Shown one piece after another: positions 59,166-64,000 of a stretch of 64,000 bases of DNA (positions within the stretch are counted from its first letter, which is position 1; the number at the start of each line of letters is the position of its first letter). Origin of the DNA: Tupaia tana. Its lineage: Eukaryota; Chordata; Mammalia; Scandentia; Tupaiidae. Position numbers and translations under genes: made by a program. The stretch is taken from assembly GCA_026018925.1 (NCBI GenBank), contig JAKSZU010000009.1, forward strand, positions 74,868,041 to 74,932,040. Reading direction: 5' to 3'. The notes beneath the pieces were generated by a model, which was not told where the DNA came from, ran no database searches, and was given only the letters and a program-made list of their open reading frames with translations.

Positions 59166-61125
59166 AAACCATTCTGCTTCTGTTGTTACAGAGTTTTAAA
59201 ATTATACAAAATTATAAGACATATTTTGAACATTATCTTTAAAATTCAGTATTTTGAGATCTTGAAAGTTGTTTGTAAACTGTCAAGAATTATGGAGTAT
59301 GGATCTTTCGACCCCTGGGCCAGGATCTCCGAGGGAGGACTGCCCCCAGTAGTTCCAGCCCCGGGACCCCCAGGCCAGAGCCCCCTCTTTCAGCCAGGAA
59401 CGCCCTCAGTTCATCCACACCACACCCCTATCTTTCGACCCCTGGGCCAGGATCTCCGAGGGAGGACTGCCCCCAGTAGTTCCAGACCCGGGACCCCCAG
59501 GCCAGAGCCCCCTCTTTCAGCCAGGAACGCCCTCAGTTTATCCACACCACACCCCCATCTTTCGACCCCTGGGCCAGGATCTCCGAGGGAGGACTGCCCC
59601 CAGTAGTTCCAGCCCCGGGACCCCCAGGCCAGAGCCCCCTCTTTCAGCCAGGAACGCCCTCAGTTCATCCACATCACACCCCCATCTTTCGACCCCTGGG
59701 CCAGGATCTCCGAGGGAGGACTGCCCCCAGTAGTTCCAGCCCCGGGACCCCCAGGCCAGAGCCCCCTCTTTCAGCCAGGAACGCCCTCAGTTCATCCACA
59801 CCACACCCCCATCTTTCGACCCCTGGGCCAGGATCTCCGAGGGAGGACTGCCCCCAGTAGTTCCAGCCCCGGGACCCCCAGGCCAGAGCCCCCTCTTTCA
59901 ACCAGGAACGCCCTCAGTTCATCCACACCACACCCCCATCTTTCGACCCCTGGGCCAGGATCTCCGAGGGAGGACTGCCCCCAGTAGTTCCGGCCCCGGG
60001 ACCGCCAAGCCAGAGCCCCCTCTTTCAGCCAGGAACGCCCTCAGTTCATCCACACCACACCTCCATCTTTCGACCCCTGGGCCAGGATCTCCGAGGGAGG
60101 ACTGCCCCCAGTAGTTCCATCCCCGGGACCCCCAGGCCAGAGCCCCCTCTTTCAGCCAGGAACGCCCTCAGTTCATCCACACCACACCCCCATCTTTCAA
60201 CCCCTGGGCCAGGATCTCCGAGGGAGGACTGCCCCCAGTAGTTCCAGCCCCGGGACCCCCAGGCCAGAGCCCCCTCTTTCAACCAGGAACGCCCTCAGTT
60301 CATCCACACCACACCCCCATCTTTCGACCCCTGGGCCAGGATCTCCGAGGGAGGACTGCCCCCAGTAGTTCCAGCCCCGGGACCCCCAAGCCAGAGCCCC
60401 CTCTTTCAGCCAGGAACGCCCTCAGTTCATCCATACCACACCCCCATCTTTCGACCCCTGGGCCAGGATCTCCGAGGGAGGACTGCCCCCAGTACATTTT
60501 TTTTCCTTTTTTTTTTCTTTCTCTGTCCTGTTATCCACATCTTTCAATTGTAAATTTCTCTCTTCTGATCAACACACAGAAACGCCCTCAGTTCATCCAC
60601 ACCACACCCCCATCTTTCGAACCCTGGGCCAGGATCTCCGAGGGAGGACTGCGCCCAGTATTTCCAGCCCCGGGACCCCCAGGCCAGAGCCCCCTCATTC
60701 AGCCATGAACGCCCTCAGTTCATCCACACCACACCCCCATATTTCGACCCCTGGGACAGGATCTCCGAAGGAGGACTGCCCCCAGTAGTTCCAGCCCGGG
60801 GACCCCCAGGCCAGAGCTCCCTCTTTCAGCCAGGAACGCCCTCAGTTCATCCACACCACACCCCCAACTTTCGACCCCTGGGCCAGGATCTCCGAGGGAG
60901 GACTGCCCCCAGTACAATTTTTTCCTTTTTTTTTTCTTTCTCTGTCCTGTTATCGACATCTTTCAATTGTAAATTTCTCTCTTCTGATCAACACACAGGA
61001 ACGCCCACAGTTCATCCACACCACACCCCCATCTTTCGACCCCTGGGCCAGGATCACCGAGGGAGGACTGCCCCCAGTAGTTCCAGCCCCGGGACCCCCA
61101 GGCCAGAGCCCCCTCTTTCAGCCAG

Positions 61126-61216
61126 GTACATTTTTTTTTCCTTTTTTTTTTTTCCTTCTCTGTCCTGTTATCCACATCTTTCAATTGTAAATTTCTCTCT
61201 TCTGATCAACACACAG
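61126..61216 (+). other. Complete GT-AG linker in the third array
   Basis: 91-bp linker from GTACATTTTTTTTT after GCCAG to CAACACACAG before GAACG. Its T/C tract and TCTCTCTTCTGATC precede the terminal CAG. It is a clean example of the intron-like boundaries. Confidence 0.5.
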
Positions 61217-61801
61217 GAACGGCCTCAGTTCATCCACACCACAGCCCCATCTTTCGACCCCTGGGCCAGGATCTCCGAGGGAGGACTGCCCCCAGTAGTT
61301 CCAGCCCTGGGACCCCCAGGCCAGAGCCCCCTCTTTCAGCCAGGAACGCCCTCAGTTCATCCACACCACACCCCCATCTTTCGACCCCTGGGCCAGGATC
61401 TCTGAGGGAACACTGCCCCCAGTAGTTCCAGCCCCGGGACCCCCAGGCCAGAGCCCCCTCTTTCAGCCAGGAACACCCTCAGTTCATCCACACCACACCC
61501 CCATCTTTCGACCCCTGGGCCAGGATCTCCGAGGGAGGACTGCCCCCAGTAGTTCCAGCCCCGGGACCCCCAAGCCAGAGCCCCCTCTTTCAGCCAGGAA
61601 CGCCCTCAGTTCATCCACACCACACCCCCATCTTTCGACCCCTGGGCCAGGATCTCCGAAGGAGGACTGCCCCAGTACATTTTTTTTCCTTTTTTTTTTT
61701 CTTTCTCTGTCCTGTTATCCACATCTTTCAATTGTAAATTTCTCTCTTCTGATCAACACACAGGAACGCCCTCAGTTCATCCACACCACACCCCCATCTT
61801 T

Positions 61802-61843
61802 CGACCCCTGGGCCAGGATCTCCGACCCCTGGGCCAGGATCTC
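61802..61843 (+). repeat. 21-bp perfect tandem duplication within a module
   Basis: CGACCCCTGGGCCAGGATCTC occurs twice in succession. It is the only such duplication seen in this array. Confidence 0.95.
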
Positions 61844-64000
61844 CGAGGGAGGACTGCCCCCAGTAGTTCCAGCCCCGGGACTCCCAGGCCAGAGCCCCCT
61901 CTTTCAGCCAGGAACGCCCTCAGTTCATCCACACCACACCCCCATCTTTCGACCCCTGGGCCAGGATCTCCGAGGGAGGAATGCCCCCAGTAGTTCCAGC
62001 CCCGGGACCCCCAGGCCAGAGCTCCCTCTTTCAGCCAGGAACGCCCTCAGTTCTTCCACACCACACCCCCATCTTTCGACCCCTGGGCCAGGATCTCCGA
62101 GGGAGGACTGCCCCGAGTAGTTCTAGCCCCGGGACCCCCAAGCCAGAGCCCCCTCTTTCAGCCAGGAACGCCCTCAGTTCATCCACACCACACCCCCATC
62201 TTTCGACCCCTGGGCCAGGATCTCCGAGGGAGGACTGCCCCCAGTACATTTTTTTTTCCTTTTTTTTTTCTTTCTCTGTCCTGTTATCCACATCTTTCAA
62301 TTGTAAATTTCTCTCTTCTGATCAACACACAGGAACGCCCTCAGTTCATCCACACCACACCCCCATCTTTCGACCCCTGGGCCAGGATCTCCGAGGGAGG
62401 ACTGCCCCCAGTATTTCCAGCCCCGGGACCCCCAGGCCAGAGCCCTCTCTTTCAGCTAGGAACGCCCTCAGTTCATCCACACCACACCCCCATCTTTCGA
62501 CCCCTATGCCAGGATCTCCGAGGGAGGACTGCCCCAAGTAGTTCTAGCCCCGGGACCCCCAAGCCAGAGCCCCCTCTTTCAGCCAGGAACGCCCTCAGTT
62601 CATCCACACCACACCCCCATCTTTCGACCCCTGGGCCAGTATCTCCGAGGGAGGACTGCCCCCAGTACATTTTTTTTCCTTTTTTTTTTTCTTTCTCTGT
62701 CCTGTTATCCACATCTTTCAATTGTAAATTTCTCTCTTCTGATCAACACACAGGAACGCCCTCAGTTCATCCACACCACACCCCCATCTTTCGACCTCTG
62801 GGCCAGGATCTCTGAGGGAGGACTGCCCCCAGTATTTCCAGCCCCGGGACCCCCAGGCCAGAGCCCCCTCTTTCAGCCAGGAACGCCCTCAGTTCATCCA
62901 CACCACACCCCCATCTTTCGACCCCTGTGCCAGGATCTCCGAGGGAGGACTGCCCCGAGTAGTTCTAGCCCCGGGACCCCCAAGCCAGAGCCCCCTCTTT
63001 CAGCCAGGAACGCCCTCAGTTCATCCACAACACACCCCCATCTTTCGACCCCTGGGCCAGGATCTCCGAGGGAGGACTGCCCCCAGTACATTTTTTTTCC
63101 TTTTTTTTTTCTTTCTCTGTCCTGTTATCCACATCTTTCAATTGTAAATTTCTCTCTTCTGATCAACACACAGGAACGCCCTCAGTTCATCCACACCACA
63201 CCCCCATCTTTCAACCCCTGGGCCAGGATCTCCGAGGGAGGACTGCCCCCAGTAGTTCCAGCCCCGGGACACCCAGGCCAGAGCCCCCTCTTTCAGCCAG
63301 GAACGCCCTCAGTTCATCCACACCACACCCCCATCTTTCGACCCCTGGGCCAGCATCTCCGAGGGAGGACTGCCCCCAGTAGTTCCAGCCCTGGGACCCC
63401 CAGGCCAGAGCCCCCTCTTTCAGCCAGGAACGCCCTCATTTCATCCACACCACACCCCCATCTTTCGACCCCTGGGCCAGGATCTCCGAGGGAGGACTGC
63501 CCCCAGTAGTTCCAGCCCCGGGACCCCCAGGCCAGAGCCCCCTCTTTCAGCCAGGAACGCCCTCAGTTCATCCACACCACACCCCCATCTTTCGACCCCT
63601 GGGCCAGGATCTCCGAGGGAGGACTGCCCAAAGTACATTTTTTTTCCTTTTTTTTTTCTTTCTCTGTCCTGTTATCCACATCTTTCAATTGTAAATTTCT
63701 CTCTTCTGATCAACACACAGGAACGCCCACAGTTCATCCACACCACACCCCCATCTTTCGACCCCTGGGCCAGGATCTCCGAGGGAGGACTGCCCCCAGT
63801 AGTTCCAGCCCCGGGACCCCCAGGCCAGAGCCCCCTCTTTCAGCCAGGTACATTTTTTTTCCTTTTTTTTTTTTCCTTCTCTGTCCTGTTATCCACATCT
63901 TTCAATTGTAAATTTCTCTCTTCTGATCAACACACAGGAACGGCCTCAGTTCATCCACACCACAGCCCCATCTTTCGACCCCTGGGCCAGGATCTCCGAG

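Larger units (their letters stand above)
53886..59303 (+). mobile_element. Near-complete L1, inactivated, truncated in the 3' UTR
   Basis: Leader, ORF1, 44-bp spacer, ORF2 of near-normal length, and the first 200 bases of 3' UTR including a TA repeat. At GGAGTATG (59303) the L1 stops and monomer sequence GATCTTTCGACC begins. The related copy at 38.37 kb continues with AGCTAAAATTTT to an A-rich tail. It is very similar to the 36-kb copy. Confidence 0.93.
59304..64000 (+). repeat. Third monomer array: 127-bp modules with occasional linkers
   Basis: From 59304 to 60491 there are about nine GC modules with an exact 127-bp period (CGCCCTC at 59401, 59528, 59655, 59782, 59909) and no linker. After that, linkers of about 85-91 bp occur every 2-4 modules, often following a module shortened by 49 bp (CCCCCAGTACATTT near 60491, 60911, 61674, 62243, 62664, 63085, 63632). 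Complete CCAGGTACATTT linkers occur near 61126 and 63847. Copies are much more uniform than in the 26-kb array. Same orientation as the L1s. It continues past the window end, where a further L1 body is predicted. Confidence 0.9.

Overview
This is non-coding, repeat-dominated nuclear DNA from a placental mammal. No host protein-coding gene, rRNA or functional tRNA gene was found. The evidence for a mammal is LINE-1 of several ages, MIR and L2 remnants, a MaLR-type LTR, a mRNA-derived retrocopy, and many copies of one tRNA-derived SINE. That SINE has a tRNA-like head followed, in the long form, by a body ending in a short sequence before an A tail. It resembles my memory of the tRNA-derived SINEs of colugos (Dermoptera), but this is a recollection that I could not check, so the lineage is tentative.

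Layout. 1-9.64 kb is a patchwork of old repeats: an antisense LINE remnant split by a 1-kb retrocopy with a perfect 16-bp target duplication, a GC-rich possible processed-pseudogene tail, an old L1 3' end carrying three SINEs, a MaLR LTR holding a four-deep nest of insertions, and an L2 tail. 9.64-36.0 kb is a 26-kb head-to-tail tandem array of about 210-bp units. 36.0-38.4 kb is a damaged L1 with a 3-kb internal deletion, fused directly to the array. 38.4-53.1 kb holds older repeats, including a long decayed L1 (40.8-45.65 kb), a run of three SINEs, and MIRs. 53.14-59.30 kb is a near-complete but inactivated L1 with six or more promoter-type monomers. 59.30-64.0 kb is a third monomer array, fused to that L1 inside its 3' UTR and running off the window.

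Main interpretation. The tandem unit is best explained as the 5'-UTR monomer of the L1s, in the way that mouse L1 promoters are made of roughly 200-bp monomers. Both L1s join the array at the same base within the unit and continue into the same non-monomeric leader. The unit has two parts: a GC-rich module of 127 bp and an AT/pyrimidine-rich linker of about 84-91 bp. The linker begins with GT after CAG and ends with AG before G, and has a pyrimidine tract. Where it is absent, neighbouring modules meet at exactly the bases expected if the linker had been spliced out. The array therefore looks like a train of mini-exons and mini-introns in an L1 promoter, locally amplified into satellite-like DNA with higher-order duplications. 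This is the most novel candidate in the window. The boundaries are seen directly; splicing itself is inference.
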